A DNA stretch of 64,000 nucleotides from assembly GCF_009674725.1 (NCBI RefSeq), contig NZ_WKKH01000004.1, forward strand, positions 62,001 through 126,000, given 5' to 3'. Of the stretch, positions 16,895-25,820 are shown one piece after another. The position numbers and the translations under genes were made by a program. The number at the start of each line of letters is the position of its first letter. The first letter of the stretch is position 1. The notes beneath the pieces are model-generated. The model was not told the DNA's origin. It was given only the letters and a program-made list of their open reading frames with translations, and ran no database searches. The stretch comes from Pedobacter petrophilus. GTDB taxonomy: Bacteria > Bacteroidota > Bacteroidia > Sphingobacteriales > Sphingobacteriaceae.

Positions 16895-17881
16895 CTAGGT
16901 GCTTAGCACATTATTTGAATAAACACTAAAACCCACCTTACCAGCGGCATAATATTTAAAGGTAACCGCTTTCGCATCTTCCTGATCCAGTTTTACCCGT
17001 TCTAATAAGTTCAATGAAGAATCTTCATAACCAAGAAAATTATTACGGTAAACTTTAATTTCTGTGGTATAATAAAGGTTACCTGGCTCAACATCACCTA
17101 TGTTTACACCCACTTCATCGAAAACCCAATGATATTTTTCAGATTGCCTAATAATATCTTTCATCTTATTGTGGTTAAAATTAATCAGTGTTTTTATTTT
17201 CCTGGGTTCAGATTCTTTTTTCTTCTTTTCACTTAAATTAACTGTAATTTCTTCCGGAAGAAAGATCACGTTTTCACCCAATTGACTGGCCAGATTAAGC
17301 ATGATAAAAACCTGTGGCTCGGTGATAAGCGCCCGGTTTAAGGTTTCACTTAACACAATATCCACATCAGTATCTGGCAAAATACAAGTGGTAGCATCAG
17401 TGATTTCGATTCGCCTGATGTATTTATTTAAATCGAAAGCTTTAATCACATCCAACAACTTTTTATGGCTCGTTTCGTTAATTTCAAGTAAAGTAAACTG
17501 AACTTCATCTGCACTAAACTGAGCCATTACCGGAAGGGCTAAAGTTGCAAAAGGACCGGTACCAGCATATAGAACATGCACCGGACCACTTTTTTGAGCC
17601 AGTTTATCCTGAACCGCTTCATACAATCCCCTAACAAAACGCTGCGTCCTCAGCACTTCCTTCACACAATTAGCAGCCCAAAAAGTCCCAATCGCATGAC
17701 CAAACGGCAATTTAACATCATTCCGTTCTCCGTTTTTCTCTGGTTCTATTTTACCAATATCAAATAAGAGTTTAGTGTAAGCAGTTATAGCAGGCACGAG
17801 TTTATCATGGAAATCGCCCGGCAAAATTAAATCATTACTAATGCTTTGCAGTTGTTCCTTAAGGTTTTGGGTTTGGTACAT
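16895..17881 (-). CDS. SAM-dependent methyltransferase-like protein of unknown substrate
   Basis: A 328-residue soluble protein. The central part has a class I methyltransferase motif I VHVLYAGTGPFATLALPVM (about 99-117) followed by FTLLEIN (acidic end of strand 2), IRRIEITDAT (motif II-like) and DVDIVLSETLNRALITEPQ (about 171-189). The SETLNRALITE stretch resembles the SE(W) loop of protein arginine methyltransferases, but the double-E loop is not evident. The C-terminal beta-rich part (about 200-328) may be an oligomerisation or substrate barrel as in PRMTs. Substrate unknown. Single gene on the minus strand. Confidence 0.6.
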   Translation of the reverse strand: MYQTQNLKEQLQSISNDLILPGDFHDKLVPAITAYTKLLFDIGKIEPEKNGERNDVKLPFGHAIGTFWAANCVKEVLRTQRFVRGLYEAVQDKLAQKSGPVHVLYAGTGPFATLALPVMAQFSADEVQFTLLEINETSHKKLLDVIKAFDLNKYIRRIEITDATTCILPDTDVDIVLSETLNRALITEPQVFIMLNLASQLGENVIFLPEEITVNLSEKKKKESEPRKIKTLINFNHNKMKDIIRQSEKYHWVFDEVGVNIGDVEPGNLYYTTEIKVYRNNFLGYEDSSLNLLERVKLDQEDAKAVTFKYYAAGKVGFSVYSNNVLST

Positions 17882-18022
17882 GGAGTTGAATAGACTAGCG
17901 CGTTAAAAGAATACCGGAAGATATAAAGAATAGTAAAATTCCCCACCAGTTCCTTCAATTATATCGCGAAAAGTAAACGCATATATATCATAATATTTAG
18001 CCTCAAATTTCCAGCGCTTTAG

Positions 18023-18030
18023 TACTTTTG
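18023..18030 (+). promoter_or_regulatory. -7 element TACTTTTG for the MFS gene
   Basis: Exact TAnnTTTG match 21 nt before ATG 18052; supports that start rather than the in-frame TTG at 18028, which lies inside the box. Confidence 0.62.
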
Positions 18031-18051
18031 TACGCTAGAACAAACAATATA

Positions 18052-19278
18052 ATGTTTAAACTCATTCTCAATACCTATAAATCTTCTTTTAGTGGTTTAA
18101 GCCGTGAAACCTGGCTGCTGAGTATTGTTATGATGTTTAACCGTTGCGGCAGCATGGCTGTTCCTTTTATGGGGCTTTATGTTACCCAAAGTTTGCACAG
18201 AACGGAAATGGATGCCGGCTTAATCATCACCCTGTTTGGTGTGGGATCTATTCTAGGTTCTGCAACCGGCGGAAAACTCACTGATCTGATTGGATTCAGG
18301 CCTGTTCAAATCCTGTCCTCTATTATTGGTGGAATATTATTCATCATATTCTCGACCATTACCCATTTTTCAAGTCTTTGCATTTTAGCTGTGGTCATTA
18401 GCTTCTTTTCTGAAGCTTTCAGGCCTGCAAATTTCACCGCAGTGGCGCATTATGCTAAAAAAGATACCATTACCCGTTCTTATTCCTTAAATAGATTGGC
18501 CGTAAATATTGGCTGGTCGGTTGGCATTAGCATGGCTGGCGTAATCGCCTCCTTTAATTATAAACTTTTGTTTATTGTGGAGGGATCAGTTAGCATACTG
18601 GTGGGCGCAGGCATTATGTTCCTTTTGCCAAAAGTGCAGGATTTTATGAAAAAAGCGAAAGAAAATCGTGGCAGTATGGTGATTACGAAGCCCTGGCAGG
18701 ATGCTTTTTACGTTAAATTTATCTTGCTGACTACCGTTTTTATTACCTGTGCCTTCCTGATGTTTAGGGTAGTACCTGTGTTTTTTAAGGAAGAATGGCA
18801 TATCGATGAATTTGCAATCGGTATGATCATTGGTATAAATGGTGCCATTATCGCTTTGTTTGAGATGATCATGATCAATAAGATAGAAAAGAAAAAATCG
18901 CCAATGTTTTTTATCATTATCGGCTCAATCTTCTTCGCCATATCTTATCTGTTATTGAGCGCACCGTTTATTTTCCATATCGCAATGGCAGTGTTAACCA
19001 TTATCACTTTCACCATTGGAGAAATGTTTGTTTTACCCTTTATAAATACTGTAGTCATTAGCAGAAGTAATGAGCATAACCGTGGATTATATGCTGCCGG
19101 CTATACCTTGAGCTGGTCTTGCGCACAAGTTGTAGGACCATTTGCAGGCTTTTATATTGCCAGGCACTTAAGCTATAACTGGCTTTGGTTTGGATTAGCC
19201 TGTATACTTATGCTATGCGCCTATGGATTTAGTTTACTCGATAAAAAGCAGGAGAAAACCATTTTAGAAGCCAGTTAA
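18052..19278 (+). CDS. MFS transporter (MdtH/YajR-type drug or sugar efflux)
   Basis: A 408-residue inner-membrane protein with about 12 hydrophobic spans. The major facilitator signature between TM2 and TM3 is visible as GGKLTDLIGFRPVQI (about 75-89), with PFMGLYVTQS in TM1. The order and length fit a 12-TM drug:H+ antiporter-like carrier. Substrate cannot be read. The ATG 18052 is placed by the promoter. It converges on the GH43 gene with a shared terminator. Confidence 0.85.
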   Translation: MFKLILNTYKSSFSGLSRETWLLSIVMMFNRCGSMAVPFMGLYVTQSLHRTEMDAGLIITLFGVGSILGSATGGKLTDLIGFRPVQILSSIIGGILFIIFSTITHFSSLCILAVVISFFSEAFRPANFTAVAHYAKKDTITRSYSLNRLAVNIGWSVGISMAGVIASFNYKLLFIVEGSVSILVGAGIMFLLPKVQDFMKKAKENRGSMVITKPWQDAFYVKFILLTTVFITCAFLMFRVVPVFFKEEWHIDEFAIGMIIGINGAIIALFEMIMINKIEKKKSPMFFIIIGSIFFAISYLLLSAPFIFHIAMAVLTIITFTIGEMFVLPFINTVVISRSNEHNRGLYAAGYTLSWSCAQVVGPFAGFYIARHLSYNWLWFGLACILMLCAYGFSLLDKKQEKTILEAS

Positions 19279-19280
19279 TT

Positions 19281-19312
19281 TTTCGTTCCCGACGCTCTGA
19301 TCGGGAACGAAA
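19281..19312. terminator. Bidirectional terminator between MFS and GH43 genes
   Basis: TTTCGTTCCCGA (19281-19292) pairs with TCGGGAACGAAA (19301-19312); 12-bp stem, 8-nt loop, T-rich on one side and A-rich on the other. Confidence 0.87.
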
Positions 19313-19318
19313 ATAGCT

Positions 19319-20299
19319 TTATTTTACTTTTTGAGCTTTAACACCTTCATTTGTAATCTTAACGGGCAAGATCAGTCCATTAGCATCAAATTTCATTTCA
19401 TCGATACAGGTTACGCGATGGTTCCCGTCCGTTTCTGTTAATGGACGGCGGTGATATACGATATGATAAGTGCCTTTTTTCTCATTAATAATCACAGAGT
19501 GATGCCCTGCTCCCGTTGCAATTGCCGGATCTTGTTTCAAAATAGCACCTACTCTTTTAAATGGTCCGAAAGGAGAATCACCAACGGCATAGGCCACTGA
19601 ATAATCCGGTCCAGTCCAACCACCCTCGCTCCACATAAAGTAATATTTACCATTTTTAATGAACATGTACGGGCCTTCCACATACTTATCCGGCGTAATT
19701 TCTTTGAAAATGGTTCCATCTTCAAAGGGCAGAAAGCCACTAAAATCTTTATTAAGCTTCGCAATATTACAGTGTTTCCAGCCACCATAGATAAGGTAAT
19801 ACTGCCCGTCTTTATCCTTAAAAACAAACTGATCTATTGGCTGGGCACCATTATGAAACTTGTCTACCAAAGGTTTTCCCAAATGATCTTTATATGGTCC
19901 TTCTGGCCGATCCGCAACCGCAACACCAATTCCCCCTATTTCCTCATCGTTCTGAATATCGTTGGCACCAAAAAACAAATAGTATTTCTTATCTTTCTTA
20001 ACAATGGCTGGAGCCCACATGGCTTTGTTGGCCCATTTAACTGCCGAAGTATCTAAAATATGTTCGTGTTTTTTCCAGGAAACGAGGTCATCAGAAGAAA
20101 AAGCATCTAAAAAAACCTGCTCTTTATATTTTGCAGAATAAGTAGGATAAACCCAATACTTATTGTCGAAAATGGCTGCATCAGGGTCTGCATACCAGCC
20201 TTTAAAAATAGGATTACCAGATTGCTGAATCGTTTTAGTAGATTGAGCGAATGATGCAAATCCTGCTAAGAGTAAAAGAGATGAGATTGAGTATTTCAT
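19319..20299 (-). CDS. Glycoside hydrolase family 43 (arabinanase/xylosidase-like), secreted
   Basis: A 326-residue exported enzyme: signal peptide MKYSISSLLLLAGFASFA-Q, then a five-bladed propeller typical of GH43. Visible active-site residues: WYADPDAAIF (catalytic base Asp, about 35-44), MWAPAIVKK (pKa-modulating Asp is replaced by the usual AP(A/E) context, about 93-101) and VEGPYMFI (general acid Glu, about 206-213). It would cut alpha-arabinofuranosides or beta-xylosides from plant polysaccharides. It stands alone, without a SusC/SusD pair, so it is not part of a classic utilisation locus. Confidence 0.88.
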   Translation of the reverse strand: MKYSISSLLLLAGFASFAQSTKTIQQSGNPIFKGWYADPDAAIFDNKYWVYPTYSAKYKEQVFLDAFSSDDLVSWKKHEHILDTSAVKWANKAMWAPAIVKKDKKYYLFFGANDIQNDEEIGGIGVAVADRPEGPYKDHLGKPLVDKFHNGAQPIDQFVFKDKDGQYYLIYGGWKHCNIAKLNKDFSGFLPFEDGTIFKEITPDKYVEGPYMFIKNGKYYFMWSEGGWTGPDYSVAYAVGDSPFGPFKRVGAILKQDPAIATGAGHHSVIINEKKGTYHIVYHRRPLTETDGNHRVTCIDEMKFDANGLILPVKITNEGVKAQKVK

Positions 20300-20467
20300 G
20301 GGTACAATTTAGAAAAATATTCTGTGAAACGGATCATGCATGACAATCTTTTCCGCACAACTGAATTTCCAGGTTGCAATCTGCGAGATAACTGGAAGCT
20401 GTTACAGCCAGATGTAAATTGCTTGTTGCTAAACTACGACTAAAGGCGAATTGGTCGGCTGGTTAAA

Positions 20468-20500
20468 ACAAAAAAATCTCTCTAGATGAATAGAGAGATT
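20468..20500 (-). terminator. Terminator of the M20 dipeptidase gene
   Basis: AATCTCTCTA (20475-20484) and TAGAGAGATT (20491-20500) form a 10-bp stem; on the minus strand it is followed by TTTTTTTG. Confidence 0.88.
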
Positions 20501-20545
20501 CTTAAAATTTCAATAAGATGCTACAGATTGCATCCTCAGCAAAGC

Positions 20546-21916
20546 TTATTTACTTAACTCTGCAAAATACTTGTGGAACAAAGGCAAGGTTTCGATGCCT
20601 TTATAATAGTTGAAAATATCGTATTTCTCGTTTGGCGAATGTAATGCATCACTATCTAAACCGAAACCAAAAAGCACTGATTTAATTCCCAATACGTCTT
20701 CAAACAATGCTACAATCGGGATACTTCCACCACCACGCGTTGGAATTGCTTTTTTACCGAAGCTATCTTCGATTGCTTTTTCGGCAGCCTGATAAGCAAC
20801 GCTGTCTGTCGGTGTAACTACCGGTTCACCACCATGATGCGGCGTAACTTTTACCTTTACATTTTTAGGTGCAATACGCTCAAAATGTTTGGTAAAAATC
20901 TCAGCAATCTCTTCCGAACTTTGATTTGGCACTAAACGCATAGAAATTTTAGCATTTGCCTTACTTGGTAAAACGGTTTTCGCCCCTTCGCCAATGTAAC
21001 CACTCCAAATACCATTCACTTCCAAAGTTGGCCTTGTACCGGTCCGTTCTAACGTCGAATAGCCTTTTTCGCCCCAAACTTCTTCAATGTTTAAGTCTTT
21101 TGTATATTCTGCCTCATCATAAGGAGCAGCATTTAATGCTTTTTTCTCGTCATCTGTCAATTCCACAACTTTATCATAAAACTCAGGAATAGTGATGTGG
21201 TTATTTTCATCATGCAGAGATGCAATCATTTTACAAAGGATGGTTGCAGGATTTGCTACTGCTCCGCCATAAACACCAGAATGTAAATCGCGGTTCGGGC
21301 CAACAACCTCAACTTCCATATAAGCCAGACCACGTAAGCCGGTTTCAATTGAAGGATGCTCCATGCTGATCATCGAAGTATCGGATATTAAAACGACATC
21401 GGCTTTTAAGCGATCAGCATTTTCTTTAACAAAAATACCAAGATTTGCAGAACCAACTTCCTCCTCCCCTTCAATCATAAATTTCACGTTGCAGGCAAGG
21501 GTATTCGTTTCCATCATCAATTCAAAAGCCTTTACATGCATGTAAAACTGTCCTTTATCATCACAGGCACCACGGGCGTAGATTTTACCATCGCGTACTG
21601 TTGGTTCAAAAGGTGGTGTATGCCAAAGTTCTAAGGGATCTGCCGGCTGCACATCGTAATGACCATAAATTAAAACCGTTGGCAATGAAGAATCAATTAT
21701 TTTTTCACCATATACTATCGGATAACCAGCCGTAGGACAAATTTTTACATGATCTGCGCCGGCATCTTTCAATTTTTGGGCAACATAATCTGCCGTTTTT
21801 AGTACATCATCTTTATATTTTGGATCGGCACTAACCGATGGGAAACGCAATAATTCGAACAACTCATCTAAAAAGCGTTGTTTGTGCGTTTCTACATAAT
21901 TTTTAATCTCTTGCAT
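20546..21916 (-). CDS. M20 family dipeptidase
   Basis: A 456-residue metallopeptidase from ATG 21916 (MQEIKNYVETHKQRF). Zinc ligands and catalytic residues: VLIYGHYDVQPADP (His near 81, Asp), GACDDKGQF (bridging Asp), EGEEEVGS (catalytic Glu and ligand Glu), ISDTSM and the C-terminal DSDALHSPNEKYD (His ligand). It probably hydrolyses dipeptides in the cytoplasm, like beta-Ala-His dipeptidase-type members. The longer frame to 22033 adds 39 implausible residues; the -7 box at 21934-21941 proves the shorter start. A terminator follows 46 nt downstream. Confidence 0.92.
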   Translation of the reverse strand: MQEIKNYVETHKQRFLDELFELLRFPSVSADPKYKDDVLKTADYVAQKLKDAGADHVKICPTAGYPIVYGEKIIDSSLPTVLIYGHYDVQPADPLELWHTPPFEPTVRDGKIYARGACDDKGQFYMHVKAFELMMETNTLACNVKFMIEGEEEVGSANLGIFVKENADRLKADVVLISDTSMISMEHPSIETGLRGLAYMEVEVVGPNRDLHSGVYGGAVANPATILCKMIASLHDENNHITIPEFYDKVVELTDDEKKALNAAPYDEAEYTKDLNIEEVWGEKGYSTLERTGTRPTLEVNGIWSGYIGEGAKTVLPSKANAKISMRLVPNQSSEEIAEIFTKHFERIAPKNVKVKVTPHHGGEPVVTPTDSVAYQAAEKAIEDSFGKKAIPTRGGGSIPIVALFEDVLGIKSVLFGFGLDSDALHSPNEKYDIFNYYKGIETLPLFHKYFAELSK

Positions 21917-21933
21917 AACAAAATGAATTTGGA

Positions 21934-21941
21934 CAAATATA
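21934..21941 (-). promoter_or_regulatory. -7 element TATATTTG for the M20 gene
   Basis: Read on the minus strand as TATATTTG, 17 nt before the ATG at 21916. Confidence 0.65.
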
Positions 21942-22183
21942 GGGTTTTCACCCAAAAGGCATCGGCGAATTAATGAATTGAGATTTAAACCAATCAAAAT
22001 AATCACATTCAACACGATAAATTTTGAGTTCATTTTTAAAGAGCTGACCGTTAAGTTTAAACCTGAACCAGATTGCCTTTTTGGAGTAAGAAAAAGTATT
22101 TTACATAAATCGTTTTAATTCATTTTTTTGTAAATTGCGACTTTAACAGATATACTAAAAATCAACCAGAATGATCATTTGTA

Positions 22184-23158
22184 ATGAAATTTAGCACGAG
22201 ATTAATTTCTTTTCTGCTGTTGCTGGTTTCTTTAGGTATTTCTGTTGTTGCATTTGCTCAGAATCCACCTCGGGTCAGCTGTCCTGAAGCAGCCAAATTT
22301 TACGCAAAAGACAGTATCAATATTGTAACCTTCGGTGCCAGTACGGTTGAAGGAGTAGGCGGTGTCGGTTTTCAAGATATGCTGAAAAGTAACTTTGAAA
22401 ACTGCTATGTTAATAAGGTGGTGGATATTACCAATCAGGGAATCGGTGGCCAGACTACGCTTCAGGGTTTACTAAGGATTGATAATTCTGTAAGAGACCG
22501 AACAGGTTTCATCGTCATTTCAATGGGAATTAACGATGCACTTGCCATTAGCAATGGCAGAGGGAGCTTAGCAGAATCTGAGGCCAATATGCGTCAGTTA
22601 ATTACCATCAGCTTAAAGCAAAACCTAATTCCAATTTTGTGTACTCTACAAAATGTAGATGATAGAAATAATGCATCATTGGTATCTGCAAATGCCAATA
22701 TCAGGGCGCTAAACACCATTTACAAACGTTTGGTAACCGAATATAAAATTTATCTGGCAGACATCAATGCGGCCATGAGACGAGATTTTTCGCTTTATCA
22801 GGATGCATTCCACCCGAATGCCCGTGGTTACAGACTCATCAGCTATGTAATATTTGATGCCATCAATAAGGCGATCTTTGATAAGTTCCTCATGTTTATT
22901 GTATCTCAAAACTACCCAAACCCTGCAGCTTTTCAAACTTCTCTAGACATCGTTTTACCAGAAACAGATAAAATTAACGTTCAGATTTTTGATTTAATGG
23001 GCCGCCTGGTTAAAACTGTTGTAAATGAATATTTAAATACCGGAAAACATACGCTCGAAATCAATACCACCTACCTGGTGCCCGGAATTTACTTTTTCAA
23101 GATTACTTCAGACTCTGGTAAATATAATACTGCCAAAAAATTTATCGTAGCCAGGTAA
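22184..23158 (+). CDS. SGNH/GDSL hydrolase with type IX secretion C-terminal domain
   Basis: A 324-residue exported esterase-like enzyme. Signal peptide ends near VVAFAQ. The SGNH blocks are present: IVTFGASTVEG (nucleophile Ser, GAS in place of GDS), NQGIGGQTT (block II Gly), SMGINDAL (block III Asn) and DAFHPNARGY (Asp-x-x-His dyad, about 208-217). The last 80 residues are a type A sorting domain: NYPNP at about 247, VQIFDLMGRLV, PGIYFFKI and a KKFIVAR end. It should cross the outer membrane by the Por (type IX) system. Substrate is probably an acylated carbohydrate. Confidence 0.9.
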   Translation: MKFSTRLISFLLLLVSLGISVVAFAQNPPRVSCPEAAKFYAKDSINIVTFGASTVEGVGGVGFQDMLKSNFENCYVNKVVDITNQGIGGQTTLQGLLRIDNSVRDRTGFIVISMGINDALAISNGRGSLAESEANMRQLITISLKQNLIPILCTLQNVDDRNNASLVSANANIRALNTIYKRLVTEYKIYLADINAAMRRDFSLYQDAFHPNARGYRLISYVIFDAINKAIFDKFLMFIVSQNYPNPAAFQTSLDIVLPETDKINVQIFDLMGRLVKTVVNEYLNTGKHTLEINTTYLVPGIYFFKITSDSGKYNTAKKFIVAR

Positions 23159-23214
23159 CTTAAACAACTGCAATGAGTCTTAAAAGAGATTAAATTGTTT
23201 ATACCTTTAAAGCC

Positions 23215-23769
23215 ATGCTCACAGAAAATTTCACTAATGAAGCCATAGATATCAGTACGCTTCCTAAATTTGAGCAGGTAGTGTTAAAAAAACTACATCC
23301 GGATTATTGGAAAATCATGTGTATTAACCTGGTTTTATTTTTCCTTCCATTGGCTATCGGAATCGCTTTACTCCTTTTTTTTGTTGATGATTTCAGACCT
23401 TACATCGCCCTGATGATCAGCGCCTATGCCGCTATTATAGTTATCTCTACCCTACTTTTTTACATCAGCTTTAAAAAACGAGGTTATGCGTTAAGGACTA
23501 AAGATTTAATTTATAAAAGCGGCATTATTTCAGATTCTACCACGATTGTTCCGTTAAACCGAATTCAACATATAGAACTTAACGAGTCTATATTTTCCAG
23601 AATGTATCATTTAGGTTCTTTACAAATATTTACTGCAGGCGGCCATAGTGGCCATCTCCATATTTCTGGTATTCCAATAGCCGAAGCAAAAAGCATCAGA
23701 GACTTGCTCTTGCAAAAACTTGATTTAATTCACCAACCTTCCACTGATCCAGAGGCGCTACATGGATAG
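23215..23769 (+). CDS. Membrane PH-domain protein (bPH_2, YdbS-like)
   Basis: A 184-residue protein with two membrane spans (about 42-60 and 67-83) followed by a bacterial PH_2 domain: KKRGYALRTKDLIYKSG (about 86-102), TTIVPLNRIQHIEL and FTAGGHSGHLHISGIP. This is the YdbS half of the YdbS-YdbT pair of Bacillus, a membrane pair linked in that genus to resistance to certain bacteriocins; whether that holds here is unknown. The stop codon overlaps the next gene's start by 8 nt, so the pair is co-translated. Confidence 0.88.
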   Translation: MLTENFTNEAIDISTLPKFEQVVLKKLHPDYWKIMCINLVLFFLPLAIGIALLLFFVDDFRPYIALMISAYAAIIVISTLLFYISFKKRGYALRTKDLIYKSGIISDSTTIVPLNRIQHIELNESIFSRMYHLGSLQIFTAGGHSGHLHISGIPIAEAKSIRDLLLQKLDLIHQPSTDPEALHG

Positions 23770-25261
23770 AGATTTTAGTCAACCCCAGCGTGAATCGGCT
23801 TTAGGCATTATTGTGATGGCAGTTCATACCCTTATACAGGTTACAAAAGCACTATTTTTCTTTTTGGTTTATGCTTTCATCAAAATGGGCGGGGCATACA
23901 GTCGGTACGCCCTCCTGGGAATAGGAATTGTGGTGCTTCTTTGCCTGATTTACGCTTACTTCTCTTACCTTAAGTTCACCTTTTTTCTGGATAAAGACAA
24001 GCAGGAATTTGTGGTGAATAAGGGCATTTTCAACCGGGATCAAATTATTATTCAGCTGGATAAGATTCAACAGGTAAATATTAATCAAAGTATTCTGCAA
24101 AAGATTATCGGCGTTTACGGATTGAAAATAGATACCGCAGGGGCTAAAGGCGAAGAAGTGAGTATTAAAGCAATAGATGAGGTTTCAGCCTATAATTTAA
24201 AAGATCATTTACTGAGTAGCCGGTTAGCAACAACAGAACACTATCCGGAAGATGTTGCACCTGATAAACCTGAAGGAATATTAAAGATCAGTTCCTGGAC
24301 CTTGTTTAAAGTAGGATTAACCTCAAACTATGGAAAAAGTTTAGCCCTCATAACAGCCTTCTTTTTATACGTGATACAGGAGGCCAGACATATCATGGAG
24401 GTATTTGATATTGATAAAAATATAGTAAAAAGTACTTTCCTGAGCTTTACAACTATATTTTCACTCGCCATTATTGTTGCCGTTCTCCTCCTTGCATTTC
24501 TGATCTTTAATATAGGGCGCACGTTTTACAAACATTTTGAATTGGAAATTATCCGGCATAAGCATTCCCTCCTTTTATCATCCGGATTAATTGCAAAAAA
24601 GAATACGCTGATCAGTCCGAACAAAGTGCAGCTAACCAGATATAGCCAGAATTATTTTCAGAAAAGGTTGAATATGCTGAACATGAGTTTGAAGCAGGCA
24701 CATTTTGGCGGGAATAAAAAAGGTGATGAAATGCAGGGAAACACTTTAGAAATTGTAGGCTGCAATCCCCCTGAACGGGATGAACTCTTAAAAATGATTC
24801 TAGGGAAAGTGCCATTAAAAGGCAAAACTTTTATTCCCGACTGGCGTTTTTTGAATTTGCCCGTCTTTTTCAAATTGGTATTGCCCATTGCTATTTTTCT
24901 GGTTATAGCATTCAAAATCCCGGAACTGAAGCCATTTATCGGTTTCGCGCTTCTTTATTTTGTGATCGGTTTTTTAATGATTTTCATCAGCTACCGGAAA
25001 CACCGACTTTCAGTTAACCAGGAATTTGTGATTAAAACAAGTGGAATATGGGATATTTCCAATGAAATTTTGATACCATCGAAGATTCAGGCCATTACAA
25101 CTTCACAATACCCATGGCACAGAAGCATAGATGTTGGTCACCTATGTTTACATACTGCAGCAGGGCAAATCAGTTTCAAATATGGCAACTTCTCGGAGAT
25201 TAAACAGCTGGTGAATTACTGGCTTTACCAGGTAGAAAGTGGTCGGGAAGATTGGATGTAG
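23762..25261 (+). CDS. Large membrane protein with multiple PH domains (YdbT-like)
   Basis: A 499-residue membrane protein with paired spans followed by PH_2 modules: FFLDKDKQEFVVNKGIFNRD (about 75-94), GLIAKKNTLISPNKVQLTRY (about 275-294) and FVIKTSGIWDISNEILIPSK (about 423-442). Three PH modules with about six membrane spans match YdbT. The start ATG overlaps the preceding gene by 8 nt. Together the two form a cytoplasm-facing membrane complex of unknown function. Confidence 0.88.
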   Translation: MDRDFSQPQRESALGIIVMAVHTLIQVTKALFFFLVYAFIKMGGAYSRYALLGIGIVVLLCLIYAYFSYLKFTFFLDKDKQEFVVNKGIFNRDQIIIQLDKIQQVNINQSILQKIIGVYGLKIDTAGAKGEEVSIKAIDEVSAYNLKDHLLSSRLATTEHYPEDVAPDKPEGILKISSWTLFKVGLTSNYGKSLALITAFFLYVIQEARHIMEVFDIDKNIVKSTFLSFTTIFSLAIIVAVLLLAFLIFNIGRTFYKHFELEIIRHKHSLLLSSGLIAKKNTLISPNKVQLTRYSQNYFQKRLNMLNMSLKQAHFGGNKKGDEMQGNTLEIVGCNPPERDELLKMILGKVPLKGKTFIPDWRFLNLPVFFKLVLPIAIFLVIAFKIPELKPFIGFALLYFVIGFLMIFISYRKHRLSVNQEFVIKTSGIWDISNEILIPSKIQAITTSQYPWHRSIDVGHLCLHTAAGQISFKYGNFSEIKQLVNYWLYQVESGREDWM

Positions 25262-25788
25262 TTCAAAGTTCTCTTAAATTGAGGCAGATTGCATTTACGG
25301 TTGATGAAATGCATATAATCGTATTATTTGACATGTTACTCATTATTTATATGCTCAATAACAGCACTATCAAATTTTAGTTTGATTAAAATTTGAGCAG
25401 CTTTTACAGCCATAGCTGCTACAGCTTATATTTTCTCAGATGCATTATATGGTAGAAAAATAACTGGTGAAAGGATAAATGCTTAAATAAACATTTACCA
25501 TCTAAGTCATTTTTTAACATAGCCGAATATTTACCTACAATAATGTAAAACAGGCTTGCTGCCCAACCCCCTCCACTTATAACTTATATTTCTCAAATGC
25601 CTCAGGGACGAAAAAAATTAATCCTTCTCTATTCATTTAGCTATATCAATCATTAACCTCCTGGGTGAGGTCAAGCGGAAAAATTTCATGCACCTATCTA
25701 AAAGCCCTGCCAGATAATCAGAAACCCTATCCCTACACAAATGAGAAACTAATTACCAACACCTTTCGAGAAAAGACCTGAGAATTGT
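25262..25788. other. Gene-free stretch upstream of the UvrD-type helicase
   Basis: About 525 nt with no convincing long frame. A 25-codon frame on the minus strand (25336-25413, MAVKAAQILIKLKFDSAVIE plus HINNE) reads like coding sequence but is too short to call. I see no hairpin or repeat of note. Confidence 0.5.
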
Positions 25789-25796
25789 TATTTTTG
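25789..25796 (+). promoter_or_regulatory. -7 element TATTTTTG for the helicase gene
   Basis: Exact TAnnTTTG match. Transcription starting just after it would exclude the TTG at 25785 and leave TTG 25821 as the start codon. Confidence 0.6.
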
Positions 25797-25820
25797 AGCC
25801 TCAAAAAAACAGGAGCCAAT

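Noticed and set aside
21917..22033. Longer start for the M20 dipeptidase
   Set aside because: The promoter -7 box lies within it and the residues do not fit the family.
25336..25413. 25-codon minus-strand frame
   Set aside because: Codons look protein-like but there is no signal, promoter or neighbour to support it.
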